A stretch of DNA of 50,406 nucleotides. Source: Terribium retamae (GTDB lineage Bacteria > Pseudomonadota > Alphaproteobacteria > Rhizobiales > Rhizobiaceae). The position numbers were made by a program, and so were the translations under genes. Shown here piece after piece: positions 1-7,800 of this stretch. The notes beneath the pieces are model-generated. The model ran no database searches, was not told the DNA's origin, and was given only the letters and a program-made list of their open reading frames with translations. The stretch covers positions 1-50,406 of the forward strand of contig NZ_JAKREW010000035.1 in the NCBI RefSeq assembly GCF_022347545.1. The letters run 5' to 3'. Position 1 is the first letter of the stretch. Each line of letters opens with the position of its first letter.

Positions 1-88
1 CCCATGCAGAACCTGGCCCATAGCGCATCCTTTGATTCGGACGACAATGATGAACCATCAAAGCCTGGGATCAAACAGCTAGAGCGTT

Positions 89-691
89 TCATATTTTGAC
101 GGAAGCGTATCCGGCATTTGCGAAGTAGTTTTTGCCTTCGGCTGCCTCGATGGTTTCGACGAGGTAGCCAATGTGGCGCCAAGTGTCCTCGATGGTGCGC
201 TTCTGAGCTTGGCGCATCCAGTGTTTGATCTTGGCAAAGGCCTGCTCGATCGGATTGAGGTCTGGGGAATAGGGCGGCAAGTACCAAAGCCTGGCACCGG
301 CAGCCTTGATCATCTGTCTGATGGCCGCCGACTTATGACTTCCGAGATTGTCCATGACGACAATATCGCCAGGCTTCAGCACGGTGATGAGTTGCTGCTC
401 GACATAAGCGCGGAAGCATTGGCCGTTGATGGGTCCGTCGAAAACGCAAGGAGCTGCCAGCCGATCCCAGCGCAGCGCGCCGAGGAAGGTCAGCGTGCGC
501 CAGTGGCCGTGCGGAGCCAAGCCGCGTAACCGCTTACCCTTCGGCCCCCAACCGCGCAGCGGAGCCATGTTGGTCTTGATCCAGGTCTCGTCGATGAAGA
601 CCAGGCGCCTCGGGTCCAGGCTACTCTGCCAGGAGCGCCACCGTTGACGCCTGCGAGCAATATCGGCGCGTGCCTGCTCAAGGGCGAACAA
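89..691 (-). CDS. IS630 transposase, C-terminal frame (OrfB, DDE catalytic domain)
   Basis: This frame holds the DDE catalytic core: first Asp in LVFIDETWIKTN, second Asp in DIVVMDNLGSHKS, and the final acidic residue in the strongly conserved YLPPYSPDLNPIEQAFAKIK segment. The residues just upstream of the nominal TTG start at 691 (KKTLFALEQARADIARRR) are the normal continuation of an IS630 transposase, so the frame is most probably not started on its own but reached from OrfA by slippage on the A8 tract. Together the two frames give the normal size of about 310 residues. No internal stop or deletion is visible, so the copy could be active if the frame change works. Confidence 0.88.
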   Translation of the reverse strand: MFALEQARADIARRRQRWRSWQSSLDPRRLVFIDETWIKTNMAPLRGWGPKGKRLRGLAPHGHWRTLTFLGALRWDRLAAPCVFDGPINGQCFRAYVEQQLITVLKPGDIVVMDNLGSHKSAAIRQMIKAAGARLWYLPPYSPDLNPIEQAFAKIKHWMRQAQKRTIEDTWRHIGYLVETIEAAEGKNYFANAGYASVKI

Positions 692-1037
692 TGTTTTTTT
701 TGAAGCTCAAGCCTTCGCGTCTCAAGAACATCCAGACCGCATTGTGTGAGACCGTCACGCCGCGGGCAGCCAACTCGTCCTTCAACCGATGCAGGGTCAG
801 CTCAGAGGTCTGGTTGATCCGCTCCACGATGAAAGCCCGGTGCGGCTCCAGTACCCGCTTGCGGTGTCCACCCATTTTGCCCGGTGACACCGATCCCGTC
901 GCCCGATGGCGCTGCAGCAACTTCACAGCCGCCGATACAGAAATGCCGAACCGTTCCGCGGCTGACCGGCGGCTCTCACCACTCAAAACCGCTGCCACAA
1001 CCCGCTCACGGAGATCATTGGAAAGAGGTCGAACCAT
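678..1037 (-). CDS. IS630 transposase, N-terminal frame (OrfA, DNA-binding)
   Basis: This frame encodes the helix-turn-helix part of the transposase: MVRPLSNDLRERVVAAVL, then a RRSAAERFGIS motif and a second winged-helix-like part around ELTLHRLKDELAARG. I chose the ATG at 1037 because MVRPLSNDLRERV is the usual IS630 beginning; the frame is open further up to 1085 within the element. It runs into an A8 tract (694-701) with residues GLSFKKN and then stops nine bases after leaving the family's sequence, whereas IS630 transposases continue GLSFKKTL into the catalytic part, which is found in the other frame. A functional protein would need frame change at the A8 run. Confidence 0.88.
   Translation of the reverse strand: MVRPLSNDLRERVVAAVLSGESRRSAAERFGISVSAAVKLLQRHRATGSVSPGKMGGHRKRVLEPHRAFIVERINQTSELTLHRLKDELAARGVTVSHNAVWMFLRREGLSFKKNIVRP
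694..701 (-). other. A8 slippery tract joining the transposase frames
   Basis: On the minus strand the reading is agc ttc followed by eight A, then cattg. OrfB lies one base downstream (+1, equal to -2) of OrfA. With seven A the two frames would fuse directly as SFKKTLF. Joining therefore needs loss of one A or gain of two, by RNA-polymerase slippage or ribosomal frameshift, or the eighth A is a mutation or sequencing error. Confidence 0.7.
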
Positions 1038-1199
1038 CGGATGCTGGCCTCCAATCCAGCCAGCATCTTGAATCACAAAACACACAAGTCGGGAATCCCA
1101 ATAGATTCCGTTAACCCATGAAACGCTCTAGCTGGTTGCGCTGTAGTCGATCTTGATGGCTATAAGGAGCGGGCTCCTCATTCCAGCATTCAGGGTTGA

Positions 1200-1572
1200 C
1201 GAACTTGACGTCGTTCCGGGGGGGGCGCTTCGCCTTTGGAAGGCGTTGCTTCATCACTCATAAGGACGCCCAGTATTTTTGTTCGCAAGTTGATAGTCAG
1301 CAATATGTTGTTGTTGAACCCGTTGCCCAGAATGTAGAGGAAGGCGCGGGGACGTGAGCTCGGATATCGAGATATCGTTCTTTCCAAAAATCGATTCCGG
1401 TTTTCGGGCTGATACGCTAGATCGTAATTCAGTGGGTCCTCACCTCTGCGCAGCCATCTAGGTGGTAGAGAGGGACGGTGGATCCGGTGACATGGACGGT
1501 CCGAACGAAGTCGGGTGGCGTGTGTTTCCCCCTAATCTGAGGACTTGCGGGAATTTAGGTAGGGATGAACCA
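1200..1572. other. Non-coding stretch before the flippase
   Basis: No convincing gene is present. A run of eight G lies near 1219-1226 and two copies of gatatc at 1363-1368 and 1371-1376. The segment from about 1381 to 1425 (ccaaaaatcgattccgg, then a ttttcggg motif) resembles the short interspersed repeats common between rhizobial genes, but no second copy is in the window, so this is only an impression. The flippase frame is open from a GTG at 1462, but 1462-1572 encodes nothing like the family and is probably leader. Confidence 0.4.
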
Positions 1573-2955
1573 ATGAAGCTTCTAGGTCGTTGGTTCGCTG
1601 GATTAATTTCGGATAGATTTTTCAGATCCGTTGGTATTTTGGTTGGAGGGACCGCCGCTGCGCATTTGATAACGATGGCAACATTGCCTATCGCTACGCG
1701 ACTTTATAGGCCTGCGGATTTCGCGATCCTCGCATTTGTAACAAGCGCCAGCTCGATTATTTCGGCTGCAGCCTGTTTGCGTTTTGACATAGCAATTCCG
1801 ATCCCCCGAGATGATCGTGAAGCTGTCAACTGTCTGGCTCTAGCGATTTTTTGGACAGTTGTAACGACGCTGCTTTTAGCCGTCTTGGCCGTCATGATGT
1901 CTGGACAAATAGCCCAGCTTTTCCATCGATCAGACTACGCTCCATATCTTTGGCTCGTGCCAGTCATGGTGTGTTCTATGGGGGTTTATAGTAGCTTGCA
2001 GTATTGGTTCGTTCGCAGAGGTCAGTTTTCGACAATCGCAAGCAACCGTGTCTTGCAGACATCCTCATCCGCAGCAACGCAGATAATTCTCGGAATGAGT
2101 CAATTTGCGCCGACCGGACTTTTGCTGGGTGTCGCTGCGAACTGGCTCGTAGGTTCCGTGGGACTTAGCGTGAGATTTCTTCGACGAGACACTTCCTTGC
2201 TGTCAACAGTATCCCGCTCGATGATGGTTAACGTATTTATTGCTCAGCGAAGATTCCCGATATTCTCTGCGCCTGAAGCGCTTTTGAACAGTGCATCTAT
2301 CTTTGTTCCGATCGTGTTTATTTCCATCTTCGCCAACGGTCCAGAGTCGGGCTTCATCATGCTCGCTATGCAGGTCATGCAAGCACCTATGGCGCTCGTG
2401 GGATCGGCTGTCGCCAACGTTTACTTTGCGGAAGCCCCGGCACAGTTTCGAGCCAATCGGCTGGGAGAGTTCACTGACCAGATTTTTAGCCGCCTTTTGC
2501 GCAGCGGCGTTGGGCCGCTGGCCTTCGCGGGTTTTGTCGCACCGGTGACGTTTAGTTTAATTTTCGGAACCGAATGGACGCGCGCCGGCGAACTAGTCTC
2601 TTGGATGACGCCGTGGTTTATAATGCAGTTTCTTTCCAGTCCATTGTCGACCTCTCTGCTCGTCACCTCTCATCAGAGCACGGCATTCGTCCTGCAGTTG
2701 TTTGGCTTCATAGTGAGAATAGGGGCCGTTTTAGCGGCATTCTTGACCGCGCCGTCGCTTGTGGGTGAAGTCTATGCATTGTCCGGTTTGCTTTTCTACG
2801 CTGTCTATCTTGTTGTGGTGCTTGCCATAGCAAGCAATGGAATTCGTTCGCTTCGGCGAGAATTTGTTCGCTCAACGCCGATAGTGCTGTCGTGGATTCT
2901 TGCTGGATTTGCTGCCAATGTTGCGCTCGCGACGCTGTTCAGCTTAAGGGGATAG
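1573..2955 (+). CDS. Wzx-type oligosaccharide flippase (polysaccharide transport family membrane protein)
   Basis: The product (460 residues from ATG 1573) is an inner-membrane protein with about 12-14 hydrophobic segments and the N-terminal pattern of PST/MATE-like flippases (RSVGILVGGTAAAHLITMATLPIATRLYRP followed by FAILAFVTSASSII, where the tail matches the family's typical Y-x-P-x-D-F-G-x-L region). Such proteins turn lipid-linked repeat units or O-antigen subunits across the inner membrane. The frame is open from GTG 1462, but the first 37 residues are polar and unlike the family; MKLLGRWFAGL begins normally, so I start there, although the ribosome site (taggga) is weak. It lies 40 bp before a glycosyltransferase in the same direction. 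AT-richer than the core genes downstream, which fits transfer of a polysaccharide locus. Substrate unknown. Confidence 0.8.
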   Translation: MKLLGRWFAGLISDRFFRSVGILVGGTAAAHLITMATLPIATRLYRPADFAILAFVTSASSIISAAACLRFDIAIPIPRDDREAVNCLALAIFWTVVTTLLLAVLAVMMSGQIAQLFHRSDYAPYLWLVPVMVCSMGVYSSLQYWFVRRGQFSTIASNRVLQTSSSAATQIILGMSQFAPTGLLLGVAANWLVGSVGLSVRFLRRDTSLLSTVSRSMMVNVFIAQRRFPIFSAPEALLNSASIFVPIVFISIFANGPESGFIMLAMQVMQAPMALVGSAVANVYFAEAPAQFRANRLGEFTDQIFSRLLRSGVGPLAFAGFVAPVTFSLIFGTEWTRAGELVSWMTPWFIMQFLSSPLSTSLLVTSHQSTAFVLQLFGFIVRIGAVLAAFLTAPSLVGEVYALSGLLFYAVYLVVVLAIASNGIRSLRREFVRSTPIVLSWILAGFAANVALATLFSLRG

Positions 2956-2995
2956 TCCCGGGTAAGCACCAGTTCAATATCACGGAAAATTTCGC

Positions 2996-3880
2996 ATGAC
3001 TGATGTATCGGTTGTTCTGGCTGCGTATAACGAGCAGCGCTGGATTCGAGCGGCCGTCGAAAGCATTTTGGCGCAAGAAGGACTCGAATTTGAACTGATC
3101 GTTGTAGATGACAATTCGACTGATGAAACCTATTCGATACTCAGCGAAATCGAGAGTCGATCTACGCGACTGAAAGTCGTAAAAAACCCGAAAAAGGGAA
3201 AGGTCTCGGCGTTCAACTTCGGTGTAGCGATGGCGAGAGGTGACTGGGTGTGTCTATTCGCCGGCGATGATGTGATGCCGGAAGGGAGCCTAGCAGCGCG
3301 TTGGCGCGGAATTAGCGATGTGAACAGCGAGCGTCCGGTGGTCGGACTCTGCCGCATCCAGCAAATTTCGGAGGTAAAGTCCCAAGACGGGATTATAGTT
3401 CCAAAGGATCCTTTAAAGGGCGTTATGTCAGGCCAATCTTACCTGATGGATCGGCGGGCTGTTAAAGAGGTCTTTCCAGTCCCCGAACAGTTTCCAAATG
3501 AAGATACCTGGATTGAGATCGCAATTATCTATCTCTCCTTTCATGTCATACATACGCCTGTCATAGGGTGTTTCTGGCGTGTCCACGAAGGCAACAGTAT
3601 CAACTACCTCTCTGACTTCACGACTTTCCACAAACGCATTGGGATCCGCATGAGCGCCTACCGTGTCTTCTTAGATCGCCGAGGAACTGAGATGGCTTCA
3701 GAGGCCCGTCATCGCCTAGAGGCTCGAGCAGCTTGTGAAGAGGCGCGAAGCAGGGGGAGCATAATTGGTATTTTGGCTAGCGGCGCATCTATAAGGGACA
3801 AGCTTCGCGCACTCCTTCTGGTCAATCCATTTATGTATAGGATCAGAAGCCGATTCTATCGGCTGATATCTGGTTGGTAG
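2996..3880 (+). CDS. Family 2 glycosyltransferase (GT-A fold)
   Basis: A 294-residue protein with a complete GT2 N-terminal domain: VSVVLAAYNEQRWIRAAVES (residues 4-23), the nucleotide-sugar-binding LIVVDDNSTDET (residues 34-45), and the metal-binding acidic pair in FAGDDVMPEGS (Asp91-Asp92). A further acidic motif, NEDTWIE, near residue 168 is in the place of the usual catalytic ED. It should transfer a sugar from a nucleotide donor to a lipid-linked acceptor at the cytoplasmic face of the inner membrane. No transmembrane segment is evident; the C-terminus is basic and amphipathic. It follows the flippase by 40 bp and probably shares its transcript. Donor and acceptor cannot be read from the sequence. 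Confidence 0.85.
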   Translation: MTDVSVVLAAYNEQRWIRAAVESILAQEGLEFELIVVDDNSTDETYSILSEIESRSTRLKVVKNPKKGKVSAFNFGVAMARGDWVCLFAGDDVMPEGSLAARWRGISDVNSERPVVGLCRIQQISEVKSQDGIIVPKDPLKGVMSGQSYLMDRRAVKEVFPVPEQFPNEDTWIEIAIIYLSFHVIHTPVIGCFWRVHEGNSINYLSDFTTFHKRIGIRMSAYRVFLDRRGTEMASEARHRLEARAACEEARSRGSIIGILASGASIRDKLRALLLVNPFMYRIRSRFYRLISGW

Positions 3881-3898
3881 TGTCGCCTAGGACTGCTG

Positions 3899-4681
3899 TT
3901 AACGAGCCTTTCGCAAGATTATGAGGTTCCAGCCATACAGGTTGGAAAGGCCTGCTCCCAGTCTCTTGTCCATCTGGTCAAATCCGCGCATGATTGACGG
4001 GTTGACAAACCAACGCATTGCTTGTCCAAGAGATGGAAGCAGCCGGTCGCAAACGCGGGATCCGAGGTAGACGGACCAATACCAGTTGTTGGCAAGTGCG
4101 CCGATCGCCATTTCATGCTTCTCGATATCAAATCCATACGAACGGAACGTAGCATCCCATTCGCTTGGAGACTTAAACTGAAGGTGTGCCTCGCCGGGCG
4201 CGTAGACGCGTCCTCGGGCGAGCATTCGCTTGTTCACTGCTTCAAGAAGTGTCCGCTTGTTAGGAACTGTACAGAATACCATGCCCTCTGTGCCTAGGGC
4301 TTTGTGAAAAGCTGGCAGTACATCATTCAGATTAGCGATATGTTCGATGACGTCGAATGCTGTTATCAAATCAAATGATCTGTCGGAAGGAATGTTGACA
4401 GTCAGCTCCGGTTGGAATGCTGCACGCGACCAATCGTACTTCGACGCAAAGATTTTCATACGTGAAACATCAAGGTCAACTGAAGTCACTTGATGTCCGC
4501 GTTCGGCAAAATAGTAAGTTTCTCGAAGGGATCCTGCGCCGAAATCGAGAATTCTGCTGGGCTTTTTTAGGTCGGACGCCACATTTTCGAAAATCGACCA
4601 CCGATATTCGATGTTTCGTGTATTACATCCGACGATTTTCGGAACGTCGGTTGTCCGATCATAGCTGAGTTGGTCTGACAT
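3899..4681 (-). CDS. Class I SAM-dependent methyltransferase
   Basis: The 260-residue product has the Rossmann-type methyltransferase signature: motif I as ILDFGAGSLRETYYFA (residues 44-59, glycine loop binding S-adenosylmethionine), an acidic end of strand 2 in VTSVDLDVSRM, and FDLITAFDVIEHI followed by GMVFCTVPN as motifs II-III. This is the Methyltransf_11/UbiE-like group often found in glycan loci, where it methylates a sugar or its lipid-linked acceptor; small-molecule targets are equally possible. It is the only minus-strand gene of the polysaccharide segment, convergent with the glycosyltransferase (18 bp apart) and divergent from ugd, so it has its own promoter. Low G+C like its neighbours. 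Confidence 0.8.
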   Translation of the reverse strand: MSDQLSYDRTTDVPKIVGCNTRNIEYRWSIFENVASDLKKPSRILDFGAGSLRETYYFAERGHQVTSVDLDVSRMKIFASKYDWSRAAFQPELTVNIPSDRSFDLITAFDVIEHIANLNDVLPAFHKALGTEGMVFCTVPNKRTLLEAVNKRMLARGRVYAPGEAHLQFKSPSEWDATFRSYGFDIEKHEMAIGALANNWYWSVYLGSRVCDRLLPSLGQAMRWFVNPSIMRGFDQMDKRLGAGLSNLYGWNLIILRKAR

Positions 4682-4947
4682 TTTTTGCTCCGGGCAAATA
4701 AATGTCCGCGGCTGAGCGGAGCCACCACATTTGTGCGCTGCACCTAGGATGGGTGAGGATAAAGAGACCGGAAGCAGATGTCACCTAGATCGGATGTCTT
4801 ACGGAAAACGGGTTTCGTCGGATGGGGGCGATCGCTTTTCGCCCCTCCTTGTGACATGGCTCCATATGGGTTATTGCGGCGCGGCGGTGTCAAATCTGAC
4901 ATAACTGACTCCGCTCAACGTGTCTGGCGATCGAACGAGCAGGCTGT
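4682..4947. promoter_or_regulatory. Divergent promoter region between the methyltransferase gene and ugd
   Basis: This 266-bp gap must hold the promoters for both divergent units. The heptamer cacctag occurs twice (about 4740 and 4781). The run acggaaaacgggtttcgtcgg (about 4800-4820) is imperfectly self-complementary. I see no clear -35/-10 pair, and the ugd ATG lacks a strong Shine-Dalgarno sequence (gagcaggctgt precedes it). Confidence 0.4.
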
Positions 4948-6288
4948 ATGCGAATAACGGTATTAGGAAGTGGTTATGTTGGCTTAGTGGCCGGTACATG
5001 CCTCTCTGTTCTGGGCAATGATGTTATCTGCCTCGACCTCGACGAACTTAAAATAGAAAAACTGCGCCAGGCAGTCCTGCCTATTTATGAGCCAGGACTC
5101 GACAGCAATGTGGCAGAGATGGTCAAGGTCGGTCGCTTACGGTTTACGTCGAAGTATGAAGAGGGTGTGGCACACGCGGATATTATTTTTGTCGCAGTGG
5201 GGACGCCGCAAGCAAAGAATGGCGCTGCAGATCTTTCGTTTATTCGTGCGGCAGCAGCCGGGGTCGGCCGACATCTGGTGAAAAAATCGATCATCGTCAT
5301 CAAATCAACGGTCCCCGTTGGGACAGCACATATGGTCAAAGAGATCGTGGAAGGCGAATTAGCGTCGCGGCAACGGACGGATGTCCAGTTTGCTGTGGTC
5401 AGCAATCCGGAGTTCCTCAGAGAAGGCAACGCCATACAGGATTTCATGCGGCCGGATCGCATTGTGATCGGCAGCGACGATGCTTGGGCGGTAGAAATAA
5501 TGCGCCGCATCTACGCTCCTTTGAGCCGAAATCATGACAAGCTTCTAGTCATGTCTCCCAGAAGCGCCGAACTGACAAAATACGCGTCAAATGCGATGCT
5601 CGCGACACGCATCAGCTTCATGAACGAATTGAGCCGCTTCGCTGAGGCTGCCGGAGGTAACATCGAAGATGTCCGGCGAGGTATCGGCGAGGACTCTCGT
5701 ATTGGCCGACATTTTCTGTACGCTGGGGCCGGCTATGGTGGAAGTTGCTTCCCGAAAGACGTTCGTGCTCTCGTCAGTGCAGGGCGCAGCCTCGGAATTG
5801 ACATGTCGATTCTTGCCGCGGTGGACACGGTGAATAATCAACAAAAGACGATTCTCTTCGAAAAGATCGCGTCCTTCTTTGCCTCCCGCGGAGGATTGAA
5901 AGGTAAAACTATCGCAATCTGGGGGCTGGCGTTTAAGCCCGACACGGACGATGTTCGTGAGGCGCCGAGCTTGGCGCTAATCGAGCGGCTGCTTTCCGCT
6001 GGTGCTCAAGTGCGCGCCTACGATCCCATTGCGGTCCATACGGCAAAAACGGCGCTTGGATCGACAGATCTGGTCACCTTTTGCTCCTCTGCTTACGAGG
6101 CGCTTGCTGGCGCGGATGCCTTAGCGCTCGTCACAGAGTACCGGGAATTCAGAACTCCTGATTTCGATCGGATAGCCGCAAGCCTCACGGAAAAGGCTGT
6201 ATTCGACGGGCGAAATCTCTACGCCAGGGCGGATCTTGAGGCTGCCGGGCTGCACTACTTTGACATTGGACGCGGAAATGGGGTCTGA
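4948..6288 (+). CDS. ugd: UDP-glucose 6-dehydrogenase
   Basis: A full-length (446 residues) NAD-dependent sugar-nucleotide dehydrogenase that oxidises UDP-glucose twice to UDP-glucuronate. The NAD fold starts at once with ITVLGSGYVGLVAGTCLS (residues 3-20). NPEFLREGNAIQDFMRPDRI and AELTKYASNAMLA are standard for the Ugd/RkpK/AlgD group, and the catalytic cysteine lies in GYGGSCFPKD (about residue 270). This GSCFPKD form is the UDP-glucose type rather than the WbpA/WecC type acting on UDP-N-acetylhexosamines. The C-terminal UDP-binding domain (KTIAIWGLAFKPDTDDVREAPS) is complete. It opens a cassette of four genes joined by overlaps of 11, 4 and 4 bp, so its product is likely the substrate of the next enzyme. 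GDP-mannose or UDP-GlcNAc as substrate is less likely. Confidence 0.9.
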   Translation: MRITVLGSGYVGLVAGTCLSVLGNDVICLDLDELKIEKLRQAVLPIYEPGLDSNVAEMVKVGRLRFTSKYEEGVAHADIIFVAVGTPQAKNGAADLSFIRAAAAGVGRHLVKKSIIVIKSTVPVGTAHMVKEIVEGELASRQRTDVQFAVVSNPEFLREGNAIQDFMRPDRIVIGSDDAWAVEIMRRIYAPLSRNHDKLLVMSPRSAELTKYASNAMLATRISFMNELSRFAEAAGGNIEDVRRGIGEDSRIGRHFLYAGAGYGGSCFPKDVRALVSAGRSLGIDMSILAAVDTVNNQQKTILFEKIASFFASRGGLKGKTIAIWGLAFKPDTDDVREAPSLALIERLLSAGAQVRAYDPIAVHTAKTALGSTDLVTFCSSAYEALAGADALALVTEYREFRTPDFDRIAASLTEKAVFDGRNLYARADLEAAGLHYFDIGRGNGV

Positions 6289-7345
6289 TTTGAACTTCGC
6301 CATCGTAGGGTGTGGCCGCATTGCCAAACGGCACACTGAATTGCTTGGACTCGGCCAGATCGAAAATGCACGTCTTGTGGCGGTCTGCGATACGAATGGG
6401 GAGAAGGCTGCTGCGGTCGCGTCGCGTTTCGGCGTGATACCTTTCACAGATTATCGCACGATGATGACCAGCGAGCCGATCGATGTAGTTGTCGTCTTGT
6501 CCGAAAGCGGGTTGCACGCGCGTCACGTCATCGATCTCGCCAGCTTCGGCAAACATATCATCGTAGAGAAGCCGATGGCTCTCACCGTCGCCGATGCAGA
6601 CCAGATGATCGCCGCATGTGAGCAACATGGAGGCCGGCTATTTGTCGTGAAGCAAAATCGGTTCAATGTGCCGGTTCTCAAGCTTCGCGAGGCTCTAGAG
6701 AGAAACAGATTCGGCAAGCTGATTCTCGGAACTGTACGAGTCCGTTGGGCCCGTCCTCAAAGCTACTACGATCAAGATCCATGGCGTGGAACATGGGCAC
6801 TGGATGGCGGCGTCCTGACGAATCAAGCCAGCCATCATGTCGACTTGCTAGAATGGATGATGGGTGATGTCGAAAGCGTCTACGCCATGTCTACGACGGC
6901 GTTGGCGAAAATCGAGGCGGAAGACACACTCGTTGCCACCTTAAGGTTTAAATCGGGGGCCCTCGGCGCGATCGAAGCGACTACCGCTGCACGGCCCACC
7001 GATCTGGAAGGGTCGATCTCGATCCTTGGCGAAAAAGGAACCGTCGAAATCGGCGGGTTCGCCGTTAACAAGATGCGTGTGTGGAATTTTACTGACGACG
7101 AACCAAGCGACGCTGAAGTTCTGGAAAAATACTCTGTCAATCCACCAAGTGTTTATGGCTTCGGGCATCAGGCATTCTATGAGCACGTGGTCGACAGCAT
7201 CATCCACAATCGGCAGGCGTTGATTGACGGTGTGGAAGGAAAAAAGAGCATCCGTCTTATCAATGCGATCTATAAGTCGGTCGAGACAGGTCGGGAGGTC
7301 CGGCTCGATGAAGGAAACCACTTGTCTCGGCTTGGCGGCAAATGA
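6278..7345 (+). CDS. Gfo/Idh/MocA-family oxidoreductase, WlbA/WbpB-like UDP-sugar-acid 3-dehydrogenase
   Basis: The 355-residue protein starts with an NAD(P)-binding fold (NFAIVGCGRIAKRH, residues 6-19), carries the family's catalytic lysine motif EKPMALTVADADQM (Lys98), and the substrate-side signature DGGVLTNQASHHVDLLEWMMG (residues 176-196), closely like WlbA/WbpB, which oxidise C3 of UDP-N-acetylglucosaminuronate. The frame is open from 6236, but I start at ATG 6278 because the family begins there; this overlaps the end of ugd by 11 bp, suggesting coupled translation. With the acetyltransferase and aminotransferase that follow, it should make the 3-keto intermediate of a 3-acetamido sugar. 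Because the partner dehydrogenase is of the UDP-glucose type, the substrate may be UDP-glucuronate; this is inference. Confidence 0.85.
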   Translation: MGSDLNFAIVGCGRIAKRHTELLGLGQIENARLVAVCDTNGEKAAAVASRFGVIPFTDYRTMMTSEPIDVVVVLSESGLHARHVIDLASFGKHIIVEKPMALTVADADQMIAACEQHGGRLFVVKQNRFNVPVLKLREALERNRFGKLILGTVRVRWARPQSYYDQDPWRGTWALDGGVLTNQASHHVDLLEWMMGDVESVYAMSTTALAKIEAEDTLVATLRFKSGALGAIEATTAARPTDLEGSISILGEKGTVEIGGFAVNKMRVWNFTDDEPSDAEVLEKYSVNPPSVYGFGHQAFYEHVVDSIIHNRQALIDGVEGKKSIRLINAIYKSVETGREVRLDEGNHLSRLGGK

Positions 7346-7800
7346 GCATCCGGCAAATAGGCATTTTAAATGTTTCTATGGGCCGAGATGTCACGGTCGT
7401 CGAGCCTTCAAATATCTACGGATGCACTTTGGGCGATGATGTTTTCATTGGTCCGTTTGTCGAAATCCAGAAAGATGTCCGCGTCGGTAAACGAACTCGG
7501 GTTCAATCGCACAGCTTCATCTGCGAGCTTGTGACCATTGGCGAAGATTGCTTCATTGGACACGGGGTGATGTTTGTCAATGACACTTTTTCCATTGGTG
7601 GGCCGGCCCGAGGCGACCGAACGCAATGGAGATCTACAATGATCGGATCGAACGTGTCGATAGGCAGCAATGCGACGATCATGCCGGTCTCGATATGCGA
7701 CAATGTCGTTATCGGCGCGGGCGCGGTGGTCGTCAAAGACATCGTCGAGCCGGGCGTATATGCGGGTAATCCCGCCAAATTCATTCGGAGTCACGCATGA
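7342..7800 (+). CDS. Hexapeptide-repeat N-acetyltransferase, WlbB/WbpD-like
   Basis: This 152-residue protein consists almost wholly of left-handed beta-helix hexapeptide repeats (for example IYGCTLGDDVFIGPFVEIQ, residues 25-43, and TIGEDCFIGHGVMFVND, residues 65-81) and ends with AGAVVVKDIVEPGVYAGNPAK, the usual end of acetyl-CoA-dependent sugar acetyltransferases. The pattern VEIQK...VQSHSFIC...GHGVMFVND is that of WlbB/WbpD, which acetylate the new 3-amino group of a UDP-amino-sugar acid. It overlaps the preceding gene by 4 bp (ATGA) and the following aminotransferase by 4 bp. Soluble and probably trimeric, as known for the fold. His57 and His74 are in conserved places. Confidence 0.85.
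   Translation: MSIRQIGILNVSMGRDVTVVEPSNIYGCTLGDDVFIGPFVEIQKDVRVGKRTRVQSHSFICELVTIGEDCFIGHGVMFVNDTFSIGGPARGDRTQWRSTMIGSNVSIGSNATIMPVSICDNVVIGAGAVVVKDIVEPGVYAGNPAKFIRSHA

Larger units (their letters stand above)
82..1128 (-). mobile_element. IS630-family insertion sequence, complete
   Basis: The element has near-perfect terminal inverted repeats: gagcgtttcat at 82-92 and its complement at 1118-1128, with similarity continuing inward to about 23 bp (19 matches of 23 by eye; mismatches at positions 12-14 and 17). TA dinucleotides at 80-81 and 1129-1130 flank it, the TA target duplication typical of IS630/Tc1/mariner elements. The length of about 1,047 bp fits the family. It carries a transposase on the minus strand split in two overlapping frames. 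Flanks read cag-CTAG and CTAG-ctg, so the empty site would be the palindrome cagctagctg. Confidence 0.92.
1..1199 (+). pseudogene. Reading frame interrupted by an IS630 element, C-terminal end of an unknown protein
   Basis: The frame open from the window edge (codons at 1, 4, 7...; ATG at 4 possible) reaches the insertion at 79-81. If bases 82-1130 are removed, leaving one TA, the same frame continues at 1131 for 22 codons (protein piece starting AGCAVVDLDGYKE) and stops with TGA at 1197. The joined frame has 49 sense codons within the window; its real start may lie upstream. In the present state the left part reads five codons into the element (ERFIF) and stops at 97, so the product would lose its last 22 residues rather than be destroyed. 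The acidic stretch SDDNDEP precedes the junction. I do not recognise the family. That the frame is real rests on its continuity across the insertion, which is suggestive but short. Confidence 0.5.

Noticed and set aside
1190..1387. 65-codon minus-strand frame between the IS and the flippase gene
   Set aside because: No ribosome site, no domain, partly over the end of the interrupted frame; probably chance.
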